Under the pieces are notes generated by a model. The model did not search any database and had not been told where the DNA came from. It saw only the letters and a list, made by a program, of their open reading frames with translations. Positions 57,236-64,000 of a stretch of DNA of 64,000 nt are shown here, piece after piece. A program made the position numbers and the translations under genes. The stretch's first letter is position 1; every line of letters starts with the position of its first letter. The stretch spans positions 1 to 64,000 of the forward strand of contig JAHBYC010000012.1 in the NCBI GenBank assembly GCA_019636175.1. The letters run 5' to 3'. The DNA comes from Caulobacter sp. Lineage in GTDB: Bacteria; Pseudomonadota; Alphaproteobacteria; Caulobacterales; Caulobacteraceae.

Positions 57236-58312
57236 GGTGTTCTCCTTCGCTGCAGCTGGGGCGGCGATGGCCCCGGGACTCCGGCCGGTCCGGGCCGAAG
57301 CAAGCGCTCCGGATCCGGCGGCCGAAACGGTTGATGGCGTGGCGACCAGGTCGCGCAGCGCCATGAAGGCCTCTTCCTCCGAGGCGATTTCATCGATCAG
57401 GTTCAGGGCCAGGGCCGACCGGGCGGGATCGTCATGGTCGCCCAGATAGACCCCCGCCTGGGTCGCCAGGGCCGCCTCGGCGGTCACCACCGGACGGCCG
57501 GCGACGACGTCGGCGATGAAGTTGCGACCGCACTGGTCGATCTCGGCCTGCAGGTCGGCCTTGGCGGTCGGCGACAACGCCCCCCACCAGGCCCCTTCGG
57601 TCTTCTTGTCGCCGAACTGAATGGCGGTGATCTCGATCCCCGCCTCGGCCAGTGCGCCCGACCAGTTTTCATGAACCAGCACCGCGCCGATCGAACCGAT
57701 CAGCCCGACGTTGGGCGCGAGGATCCGGTCGGCCTGGGCGGCGATCCAGTAGGCCGCCGAGCAGGCCATGTCGGCATAGACCCAGATCGGCTTGCCGCCG
57801 GCGGCGGCCCGGTTCTCGCGCATGAACTTGGCCAGCGCCGGCAGGCCCCCGGCCACGACCCCGCCCGGGCTACTCAGCCGCAGAAACGTCGCCCGCACCC
57901 GCTCGTCGGCCGCGGCTTCCCGCATCGCCGCCAGCAGGGTGTCATAGCCGTGATAGACCTCGCCGCAGAACTCCTCGCCGCGATCGGTCAGGGCGGTGTC
58001 GGCCTGCATCAGAGCCACCCCGTCCTTCAGGCTCCAGCAGAAGCCGACATCGTCCGGCTCCCCGGCCCACAGCGGGGCATAGGCCAGCCGCTCCTGCATC
58101 GGCACGGGCGTATAGTCCTCGGCGTCATCCATCGCCTGGGGTTGTCGCGAGCCGGACAGGACGCGAAACAGCGCCGCCAGTCGCCCGGGGCGCTCGAAGG
58201 CGCGCGAGTCAACGGCGCGGATCCTCCCGGCCAGCTCCTCGGCGGCGCGGGGGGTCAGCAGCAGGGGCCGTCCCGCGTGGCGGGCGGCCATGGAGGACAG
58301 GCGTCCGGACAT
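56780..58312 (-). CDS. head maturation protease, S49 family (gpC-like)
   Basis: The 510-residue protein contains an S49 peptidase related to SppA. The nucleophile is S185 in DMACSAAYWIAAQADRI and the lysine K236/K237 in GDKKTEGAWW; SPGGVVAGG is the oxyanion region. It is expected to cleave the scaffold during capsid assembly. The start at 58312 has GAGG six bases upstream. The C-terminal 150 residues form a scaffold-like acidic region that has its own start (see the nested entry). Confidence 0.9.
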   Translation of the reverse strand: MSGRLSSMAARHAGRPLLLTPRAAEELAGRIRAVDSRAFERPGRLAALFRVLSGSRQPQAMDDAEDYTPVPMQERLAYAPLWAGEPDDVGFCWSLKDGVALMQADTALTDRGEEFCGEVYHGYDTLLAAMREAAADERVRATFLRLSSPGGVVAGGLPALAKFMRENRAAAGGKPIWVYADMACSAAYWIAAQADRILAPNVGLIGSIGAVLVHENWSGALAEAGIEITAIQFGDKKTEGAWWGALSPTAKADLQAEIDQCGRNFIADVVAGRPVVTAEAALATQAGVYLGDHDDPARSALALNLIDEIASEEEAFMALRDLVATPSTVSAAGSGALASARTGRSPGAIAAPAAAKENTVKRSTLLAALTAAGVKPQTLASVEAEMPADPEEAAPDPEDEEEALPDAGAAPPSPEQDPPVDAKVAESILDLPEAKGREAMARKLAFTPGMTLETARGLLASAPRGGGLAAEMAGARRLGADTPTPPSGEVRIDVKGVYARRAARRKAKTG

Positions 58313-58332
58313 TGAGAACCTCGGAGAATGGC

Positions 58333-58353
58333 GATGCGAACGGCGTTCGCATC
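58333..58353. repeat. prophage palindrome copy
   Basis: The 8-base arms ATGCGAAC/GTTCGCAT with a GGC centre are extended by one G/C pair. It lies in the gap between the portal and protease genes. Confidence 0.8.
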
Positions 58354-58374
58354 GAAGGTTGGGCGACGACGCGG

Positions 58375-59994
58375 CTAGGGCCGGGCGTCGCGCTGGCGGT
58401 CTTGTTCGGCGGTCTGGGCCAACGGCGCGCCGCCGGCGGGCCCATGGGTCGCCGTGGTCAACGGCAGGCCCAGCTCTTCCTTCTTGCGCATCTCGCGGGC
58501 CGTCTGTTCGAGGCGCTCTTCCCAGTCCCCGCCCTGGTCGGCGCATTCGTCTTCCAGCGTCGAGATATTGGCCTCGATCCGGGCGGCGGCGGCGTCGATT
58601 TCCTTGGTCGGGTCGATGTAGCCGCGCGCCGGACCGATCCAGCGCCCGTCGGCATAGGCGTCCGGGGCTTCATGAAAGTCCGGCGCCCCCGGCGGCGGAA
58701 CCAGCTCGCCGATGTCAAAGGCCTCTTCCAGCCAGGCCACGAAGAAGGGTTGGGCGATCTGGATCCGCAGCAGCTCGCGAAAGCCGAGCGTCTCGTTCCA
58801 GGCGATCAGCATGGCCGCCCGCGCTGACGAATAGTTCGTCTGGCTGAAGTCCATGCTCAGCTCTTCATAGGTCACACCCAGGCTGGCCGAAATCAGCCGC
58901 AGGATCGACCGCGAGAAGCCTTCGAACCCGGAGGTGTCGCGGGCCGTGGTCTGCATCTGGACCTCGTCGTCCAGACCCAGGACCTGCATCTGCACGCCAT
59001 CGACCATCACCGGGTTCTCGGCGTAGAAATCCTCGCGTTCCGCGGCGAAGGCGGCGACGTCATCCGACTCGAAGCCTTCCTTGACGGCCGAGGGGCCGGC
59101 GTTGGATTTGACGAAGCCCAGGAACAACGCGTTCAGCGCCGCCGCCTCGAGGGTGTGATCGGTGTATTTGCCGAAGGCCCGGAAGGCTTTCAGCGCCTGC
59201 ACCAGGCGCGTGACGCCCCGGGTCTGGCCGGCCCGCAGCTGATCGAAGGCGTGCAGCACCTGGGGCCGTCCGGCCGGCGTGGCGAACCGGTCCCAGCGGT
59301 GCCAGACCATGTTGGCCCGGCCGCCCAGATCCGAGGGATGGCCCTCGCGGATCCAGTAGCCGATCGGAACATCATGGGCGTTGGTTTCCACACCGCCGCG
59401 CAGTCGGTCGCTGTCGGGCTTGCCGTTGGGATTGGACAGCCTGTCGGGATCCACCACCCGCAGCCGGGTCTTGTAGAGGGTGGGCTCATCCCCGGCCCAC
59501 TCGACAAGGCCGACCGCCTCCCCATCCTGAAAGATATGGGCCGCGCTCATTCGCAGCAGCTGGCCGAAGGTCAGCTTGCGCGTGGCGTCCGCCTGAAAGT
59601 GAACCCCGGAAGCGTAATACTTCCACTTGCTCTCGATCTGCCGGCCCAGCTCCAGCGCAGCCTCGAAGCTGATCCCCAGGGCGCGGGCGTTCGGCTTGGA
59701 CGACAGCCGCCAGTGAAAGCCGACCGTGGAATTGATCCGGCGATGCAGCGCGGCGCCGCCGATCGGATCGTTGCGCGAGGTGTCCCGGGCCCGGGCCACC
59801 GACATGTCCCGGTCATTCAACCAGTCGGCGTCGGCCGACCGTAGCGACGGCCGCCACTGGCTCATGAAGGTGCCGTGGCGCGAGGCCGCCTGGTGCGGGC
59901 GGTTCAGTTCATTGACCGGCGTGCTCGCCTGCGCCCGGGCCCGGCGGACGTCATCGGCGGTGATCGGTCGCCCGTCGGCATAGGTCAGGCTCAC
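58375..59994 (-). CDS. portal protein (lambda gpB family)
   Basis: The 539-residue protein forms the dodecameric portal. It is similar in length to lambda B (533) and has the family features LNDRDMSVARARDTSRNDPIGGAALHRRINSTVG, RKLTFGQLLRMSAAHIFQDGEAV and EELSMDFSQTNYSSARAAML. The start is a GTG (59994) overlapping the stop of the small upstream gene. Confidence 0.92.
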   Translation of the reverse strand: MSLTYADGRPITADDVRRARAQASTPVNELNRPHQAASRHGTFMSQWRPSLRSADADWLNDRDMSVARARDTSRNDPIGGAALHRRINSTVGFHWRLSSKPNARALGISFEAALELGRQIESKWKYYASGVHFQADATRKLTFGQLLRMSAAHIFQDGEAVGLVEWAGDEPTLYKTRLRVVDPDRLSNPNGKPDSDRLRGGVETNAHDVPIGYWIREGHPSDLGGRANMVWHRWDRFATPAGRPQVLHAFDQLRAGQTRGVTRLVQALKAFRAFGKYTDHTLEAAALNALFLGFVKSNAGPSAVKEGFESDDVAAFAAEREDFYAENPVMVDGVQMQVLGLDDEVQMQTTARDTSGFEGFSRSILRLISASLGVTYEELSMDFSQTNYSSARAAMLIAWNETLGFRELLRIQIAQPFFVAWLEEAFDIGELVPPPGAPDFHEAPDAYADGRWIGPARGYIDPTKEIDAAAARIEANISTLEDECADQGGDWEERLEQTAREMRKKEELGLPLTTATHGPAGGAPLAQTAEQDRQRDARP

Positions 59995-60164
59995 TTGCGC
60001 CTCCGGGGATACAGCGGCCGCCAGCCGGCGGCGGTGAAGATCTGCGGCGGAGTCGGGCGCGGATCGGCGACATGATCGGCGACCTGGTCGATCCGGCGCG
60101 GCAGCGCCGCCAGCAGCTCGGACAGGCTGGGCGCGAACGGCGGCTTGACCGGACCGTCCGACAT
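59991..60164 (-). CDS. small basic phage protein between W and portal
   Basis: The 57-residue frame (MSDGPVKPPFAPSLSELLAALPRR... ending YPRRRK) overlaps the W-like gene by one base (TGATG) and the portal gene by four (GTGA). This tight coupling argues that it is real. No family is recognised and lambda has no equivalent here. Confidence 0.65.
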   Translation of the reverse strand: MSDGPVKPPFAPSLSELLAALPRRIDQVADHVADPRPTPPQIFTAAGWRPLYPRRRK

Positions 60165-60385
60165 CAGCGGACCAGGAAGCGGAAGGCGCCGCGTTTGCGT
60201 CCGCCGTCCGAGTCGAGCGCCTCCAGGCGATCGATCTCCGCCTTCAGCCGGCGCGTGTCGCCTTGCGCATATTCGACGGTTCGACCGAACGCGGTGACTT
60301 TGGCGACCTTCTCGCCGGCGATCAGGGACCGGTAGGCGACCCTCAGACTGACCAGCGCGGCGGCGTCTTCAGTGCTCAGCGCCAC
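60164..60385 (-). CDS. gpW-like head-completion protein
   Basis: The 73-residue protein (STEDAAALVSLRVAYRSLIAGEKVAKVTAFGRTVEYAQGDTRRLKAEIDRLEAL) has the length (lambda W: 68) and alpha-beta-alpha pattern of gpW, which seals the portal and connects the tail. It lies between large terminase and portal, as in lambda. Confidence 0.82.
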   Translation of the reverse strand: MALSTEDAAALVSLRVAYRSLIAGEKVAKVTAFGRTVEYAQGDTRRLKAEIDRLEALDSDGGRKRGAFRFLVR

Positions 60386-60394
60386 GTCGGCCTC

Positions 60395-62464
60395 CTATCG
60401 CTTGGGAAAAAACCGGCGCGGGGCGACCGGCTTGTCAGGTTCGGGCGTGGACGCTCCGGGGGTCGGCGTCTTCGTCGCGGCGGAGGGGCCCGTGCTCGAA
60501 GGGACCGCCGCGTTGAAGAGATCAGGCGGGGCCTGGCCCCGCGCCTGGGCGCGTGATTCCCAGTCGATCCGCTCGCCAGGTCGTCCATCCCTGCGGGCGG
60601 CGCCGACCCCCAGACTCCAGGCCAGGGCGCGAGCCCCGACCCAGATATCGGTTTCCTCGTTGCGGCCGTCTCCGGCCAGGACCGCCCACCAGCGCTTGAT
60701 ATCGCCGGTCTTGGCGTCCTTTTTCTCGCTCAGCCCCTCGGCGGTGATCTGCCGCGCCCAGGTCTCATCCTCGGCCAGCGACCAGTGACCCCGGCCCTGG
60801 ACCCGGACCTGATAGCCGGCGTCGATCGACAGCTTCAGCGACCAGGCCAGAAGGCTTTTCAGCTCCCAGGTGCCGGTCGGCCATAGCTTGACCCGGCCCT
60901 TGATCCGTCCGTTCTCGACGATCTTCACCACCTTGGCCTTGCCGACGATCGGGATCTTCCACCCGGGCCGCCCATCCATCGCGTAGACCGTCGAGCGGCC
61001 GCGGCAGAAGTTGTAGACCTTGGCCGTGCGATAGCCGGTGTCGACGCCAAAGGCCTCGATCTCCAGTTCGCCGCCGCCGGCGTGCGGATAGGTCCGCCGG
61101 ATCACCTCGTCCAGTTCCAGCCACGGCTCGGTGCTGGAGGTGTCGCCGGAAATGATCCCCCGATCGACCACCCACCACTCTCCGCCCGGACCCCAGGCGA
61201 TCACCCCCCATTGCAGCCAGCTCCCCTGGACGTCGCAGAAGCCGGTCAGGAGCTCGGCGCCGTCCGGCACGACGGCCTGGTCGTATCCCTCCCGCAGCTT
61301 GTGCAGCTCTTCCCAATCGACCGTCTCCACCGCCGGGTCATAGGCGCGTCCGAAGGTCTGCTGCTCGAGCGTCATCAGCTCGGCCGGCTTCTTGGCCTCC
61401 ATGATGGACAGGGCGATCTTGTCCAGGCTGATCAGCCCGCACATAGCCTGCCAGACGTAGTAGCTGGGCTGACGGCCCTCGACATCGCGGGCCCGCCAGC
61501 GCGCCAGTTCCTCCTCGTTCTCGATGAACGCCGGCGGCTGCGGATTGGCCTCGGGATCCTCGGACCGGAAGTCCGGAACCCAGCGATAGCCGTCACCCCG
61601 CCAGAACGCCCGGTCGCGGTCCTCGATCACCCCGCCGCAGCCCGGACAGACAAAGTGCGGCGTCATCCCGACGCCGGTGACCAACCCCTCGGGCTCGAAG
61701 CGGAAGGATCCGAGGCAGTGGACGCACCGGCCATAGTAGCGCGACCGGGTGCCCTTCTCCTCGGCGTCGGTGACGACGCACTCGCCCTGCTCGCCGGGCG
61801 TCGAGACCATCAGCTCCTTTGACCCGACCACCGAATAGGCGTCCTGACGGGCGCGGGCCTGCGGAATCGGCGCGCCCCGGGAGCCAACTTCTTTCGGGGC
61901 GTTGGCGACCTCCTCCAGGATCATGTTGCCCGAGGAGATCATCTGCAGCTCGGCGGGCGAACCCAGGTTGAACAGCAGGATGTCGGCGCCGGTGTACAGC
62001 CGCTTCTTGCGGGCGTTCGATCCCTCCGAACCCTTGATGCCGACCGGCCGGACTTTCGGCTTCAGCAGCGGGCTGGCGTCCAGCAGCGGCTGGAGCTTGT
62101 AGTCGTTGTACTTGATCACCTCGCCGCCGGTCGGCAGGCCGATGGCGAAGGACCGGGGATGGTTGGCGATCGACCAGCAGACCCACAGCTGCCCGATCAG
62201 GGACTTTGCCGACTGGGCGCCGCCGCGCACCGTGACGCGTTCGGCCGGATCGTCGGGGTGCAGCCGGTCCAGCGGCTCGCGGATGTACTCTACGCCCTCG
62301 AAACTGACTGGCCCCTCGCGCGGCGAGCGGGTCGCGGCGTTGAGGATGACGTGCCCCTCGTCGACCCATTCGCTGATCCGCGACTCCGGGGCCGGAGCAT
62401 AGTCCAGGGCCACCCGCAGCAGCACCGCCGCGCCGGCGACCGACAGGTCCGCGTCAAACGCCAT
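60395..62464 (-). CDS. terminase large subunit (lambda gpA family)
   Basis: The 689-residue protein is the DNA-packaging motor and cos-cutting nuclease. The Walker A-like site is VRGGAQSAKSL near residue 80-90. A zinc-ribbon-like pair occurs at CVHCLG...CPGCGG, also seen in lambda gpA-family proteins. GFCDVQGSWLQWGVIAWGPGGEWWVVDRG marks the nuclease start. The ATG at 62464 is seven bases from the small subunit's stop. Confidence 0.92.
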   Translation of the reverse strand: MAFDADLSVAGAAVLLRVALDYAPAPESRISEWVDEGHVILNAATRSPREGPVSFEGVEYIREPLDRLHPDDPAERVTVRGGAQSAKSLIGQLWVCWSIANHPRSFAIGLPTGGEVIKYNDYKLQPLLDASPLLKPKVRPVGIKGSEGSNARKKRLYTGADILLFNLGSPAELQMISSGNMILEEVANAPKEVGSRGAPIPQARARQDAYSVVGSKELMVSTPGEQGECVVTDAEEKGTRSRYYGRCVHCLGSFRFEPEGLVTGVGMTPHFVCPGCGGVIEDRDRAFWRGDGYRWVPDFRSEDPEANPQPPAFIENEEELARWRARDVEGRQPSYYVWQAMCGLISLDKIALSIMEAKKPAELMTLEQQTFGRAYDPAVETVDWEELHKLREGYDQAVVPDGAELLTGFCDVQGSWLQWGVIAWGPGGEWWVVDRGIISGDTSSTEPWLELDEVIRRTYPHAGGGELEIEAFGVDTGYRTAKVYNFCRGRSTVYAMDGRPGWKIPIVGKAKVVKIVENGRIKGRVKLWPTGTWELKSLLAWSLKLSIDAGYQVRVQGRGHWSLAEDETWARQITAEGLSEKKDAKTGDIKRWWAVLAGDGRNEETDIWVGARALAWSLGVGAARRDGRPGERIDWESRAQARGQAPPDLFNAAVPSSTGPSAATKTPTPGASTPEPDKPVAPRRFFPKR

Positions 62465-62471
62465 GGTGTGC

Positions 62472-63134
62472 TCAAGCCGCCTGGGCCGGTTCCTCGGTCG
62501 GTGTCGCGCTCGCCTGAACCGCCAGGTGCGCCGGCAGATGCCGCTTCGCCAGCTCGATCAGCTTTTCCGACGCCTTGGCCTGGGCCGCCTTGCGGATCCG
62601 CCGCGCCGCCGCGGCGACTTCCCGCCCGTGGCTGGACGCCAGCGCCGTCTCGCCCCGCTCCAGCTCCGACACCAGCGTCTGCAGGACGCCCGACACCAGG
62701 ACCATGACCTCGCTATCAGGCACCAGGTGCCCCTCGCGCTCGGCCAGGTCCAATTCGGCCTCGCGGATCTTCAGCCGCTTCAGATGGACGTTGGCCTGGT
62801 TCAGCTCCGACGACGCCGGCGCGATCTCGTCCGCCTCGTCGTCATCAACCCGCGACACCCGAGCCGAAGGCCTCGGCTGCAGCACCAGCTGCGGCTCCGG
62901 CATATCCCGCGCCGCCTGTTTCTCCCCCACCAGCACGTTCGTCTGCCGATGCCGCGCCAGGGCGTTCAGATCCACGAACCTGAACTTGCCGATCTTTTCC
63001 TGCGGCAGGTCCCTGAACCGCGCCAGATATCGCGACACGTTTGACGCATCGATCCGATCACCCGCCCGGCTCAGCGCCTGGGCGGCCTCAGCAACCGTCA
63101 CCCAGCCTTCCGGCACCGTCTCCCGTGCGCCCAT
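62472..63134 (-). CDS. terminase small subunit (Nu1-like)
   Basis: The 220-residue protein has an N-terminal winged-helix-type DNA-binding segment (GWVTVAEAAQALSRAGDRIDASNVSRYLARF) and a long helical C-terminal half (ANVHLKRLKIREAELDLAEREGHLV), the arrangement of Nu1-like small terminases. It should recognise the packaging site, which is probably in the gap upstream (63135-63536). Confidence 0.83.
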   Translation of the reverse strand: MGARETVPEGWVTVAEAAQALSRAGDRIDASNVSRYLARFRDLPQEKIGKFRFVDLNALARHRQTNVLVGEKQAARDMPEPQLVLQPRPSARVSRVDDDEADEIAPASSELNQANVHLKRLKIREAELDLAEREGHLVPDSEVMVLVSGVLQTLVSELERGETALASSHGREVAAAARRIRKAAQAKASEKLIELAKRHLPAHLAVQASATPTEEPAQAA

Positions 63135-63328
63135 GCGTGCGAAACCCGTGCGTTTGGCCGAACCCGTGCGCGGTTCGTGCTACCGAAATCAAATATCCCC
63201 AACCCAAAACCCCGACGCCCAGAATTGCCGTATACGGCGGCCGGGCTGGGAAGGACCCACGAGGGGGCGGGGGGCCGGTCCTGCGGGTGTCAAGCGCGAC
63301 TGGTTCGCAGATGTCGCTTTTCGGGGCC

Positions 63329-63349
63329 GATGCGAGCGGCGTTCGCATC
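63329..63349. repeat. prophage palindrome copy (one mismatch)
   Basis: GATGCGAGC, GGC and GTTCGCATC form 9-base arms with a single G:T-type mismatch. It lies upstream of the small terminase gene in a 400-base gap without genes. Confidence 0.75.
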
Positions 63350-63429
63350 AAAAGGGCGCGGGCCGAGGATGGGCCACGGCCCGCGCCAGCCCAGGAAACA
63401 GGCCGAGGCCACACCATCAGGCAACGAAA

Positions 63430-63456
63430 AGCCCGCCTCGGCGAACCGGGCGGGCT
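63430..63456 (-). terminator. terminator after the NusG-like gene
   Basis: AGCCCGCC (63430-63437) and GGCGGGCT (63449-63456) form an 8-base stem, followed on the minus strand by TTTTCG. It separates the NusG-like gene from the structural genes. The rest of 63135-63536 holds one palindrome copy and possibly the cos site, which I cannot identify. Confidence 0.8.
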
Positions 63457-63536
63457 GTTTCTTCATGCGTCCCGACTTGGCCATGCACTTCGGTGCAGGC
63501 TCCCGCCGGGTCAATGCCTGTGCGCGCCGTCTTGGC

Positions 63537-64000
63537 TCATGCGGACACTCGAGCCTTGGAGATCGGTACACGCGAATCGCGTCCGCACAACGACACTAGG
63601 ACCGCGCACCGTTCATCGTCAACGGGCCCGGCATAGACGGCCCGCAGCCAGCCCAGCGCACCGTCCATCTGGACCCGGCAGGGATCACCCTCGTCCAACT
63701 GGGCCAGGCGCGCGTCAAGCTCGGCCTCGCTCATCAGCTCGTTCAGCCCCTTCTCCTCGGCTGCTTTCAAGGCCTCGACCTCGCGCGTCGGAACACAGGA
63801 CGGCGCGCCGCTCGCGGCCGTGCTGATTGCGCCCTTTACGCCATGGGTGGTCAGGATGCTGGGCCATTCCCGCGCCGCGCGGACGAAGACGAACAGATAG
63901 CCGGGGAACGCCGGCACCATCGCCAGGGTCGGGGCCAACGACTTACGCCGCCCGCGCCGCTGGATCACGTCGCGAACAGTCTTTCGAACCGTCGGCAGAT
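63537..64000 (-). CDS. NusG-like transcription factor (5' end outside window)
   Basis: The visible 154 codons contain the NusG N-terminal signature RRGRRKSLAPTLAMVPAFPGYLFVFV and, after a linker, a KOW-like end (EGDPCRVQMDGALGWLRAVYAGPVDDERCAVLVSLCGR). A GTG at 63968 is possible, but the frame stays open to the window edge (LPTVRKTVRDV), so the gene is probably truncated by it. Phage NusG paralogues can act as specialised elongation or antitermination factors. Confidence 0.75.
   Translation of the reverse strand, partial: LPTVRKTVRDVIQRRGRRKSLAPTLAMVPAFPGYLFVFVRAAREWPSILTTHGVKGAISTAASGAPSCVPTREVEALKAAEEKGLNELMSEAELDARLAQLDEGDPCRVQMDGALGWLRAVYAGPVDDERCAVLVSLCGRDSRVPISKARVSA

Larger units (their letters stand above)
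39424..64000 (-). mobile_element. lambda-type siphoprophage, late region (right end outside window)
   Basis: About 25 contiguous minus-strand genes follow the lambda virion order: terminases, W, portal, protease/scaffold, D, E, FI/FII-like, Z, U, V, G-T, H, M, L, K-like, J, tail fibre, lysis. Most genes touch or overlap. The left boundary is somewhere between 36630 and 39424, depending on whether the low-GC module and small genes at 36778-39363 belong to the prophage. No integrase, repressor, tRNA gene or att duplication is visible, so early genes and the integrase presumably lie right of 64000. Confidence 0.92.

Noticed and set aside
39424..64000. Gene transfer agent cluster
   Set aside because: The gene set is lambda-type (gpA-like terminase, W, B portal, C/Nu3, D, E, G-T) with spanins and an SGNH fibre, unlike the RcGTA set.

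Overview
The window looks like a chromosome segment of an alphaproteobacterium of the Caulobacteraceae type (Caulobacter/Phenylobacterium/Brevundimonas-like). The base composition is strongly GC-rich. There are three large TonB-dependent receptors, DnaJ-like/aroC/pdxH housekeeping neighbours and REP-like GC palindromes. The genus call is an inference from gene content only.

Bases 1-36630 are host chromosome. sppA is followed by an array of GC-rich palindromes with an exact 124-base period. A TonB-dependent receptor lies divergent to a secreted S9 prolyl oligopeptidase. A second receptor is followed by oligopeptide ABC transporter genes (solute-binding protein and two permeases, no ATPases), interrupted by a small opposite-strand secreted protein. 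Together these look like a peptide-scavenging neighbourhood. Next come a DSP/TIGR01244-type phosphatase, a TPR sulfotransferase, an ATP-grasp-like protein coupled to an MBL hydrolase, an acyl-CoA synthetase fused to a membrane DUF1499 module, a PDZ protein, an APH-AAA kinase-like protein, a TetR regulator, pdxH, a DnaJ-like protein, aroC, a pirin, a response regulator, queD-queE, a third receptor with a palindrome in its promoter, and a CBS/pseudokinase/receiver protein.

Bases 36778-39455 are a boundary zone of small orphan genes plus a visibly less GC-rich three-gene module: STAS-HATPase protein, STAS-like DUF4325 protein and membrane protein. It lies just beyond the terminator of a prophage late operon, a position where prophages often carry accessory or defence cargo.

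Bases 39424-64000 are the late region of a lambda-type siphoprophage, read leftward and running off the right edge. Its order follows lambda: NusG-like protein, small and large terminase, W, portal B, protease C with nested scaffold, D, E, FI/FII-like, Z, U, V, G/G-T (with a GGGAAAC -1 frameshift site), tape measure H, M, L, K-like, J, tail fibre genes (one ending in an SGNH hydrolase), membrane/holin-like proteins, M15 endolysin and Rz/Rz1 spanins. A nearly perfect palindrome, ATGCGAAC-n3-GTTCGCAT, recurs in the gaps of this operon. No integrase, repressor or att site is visible in the window.
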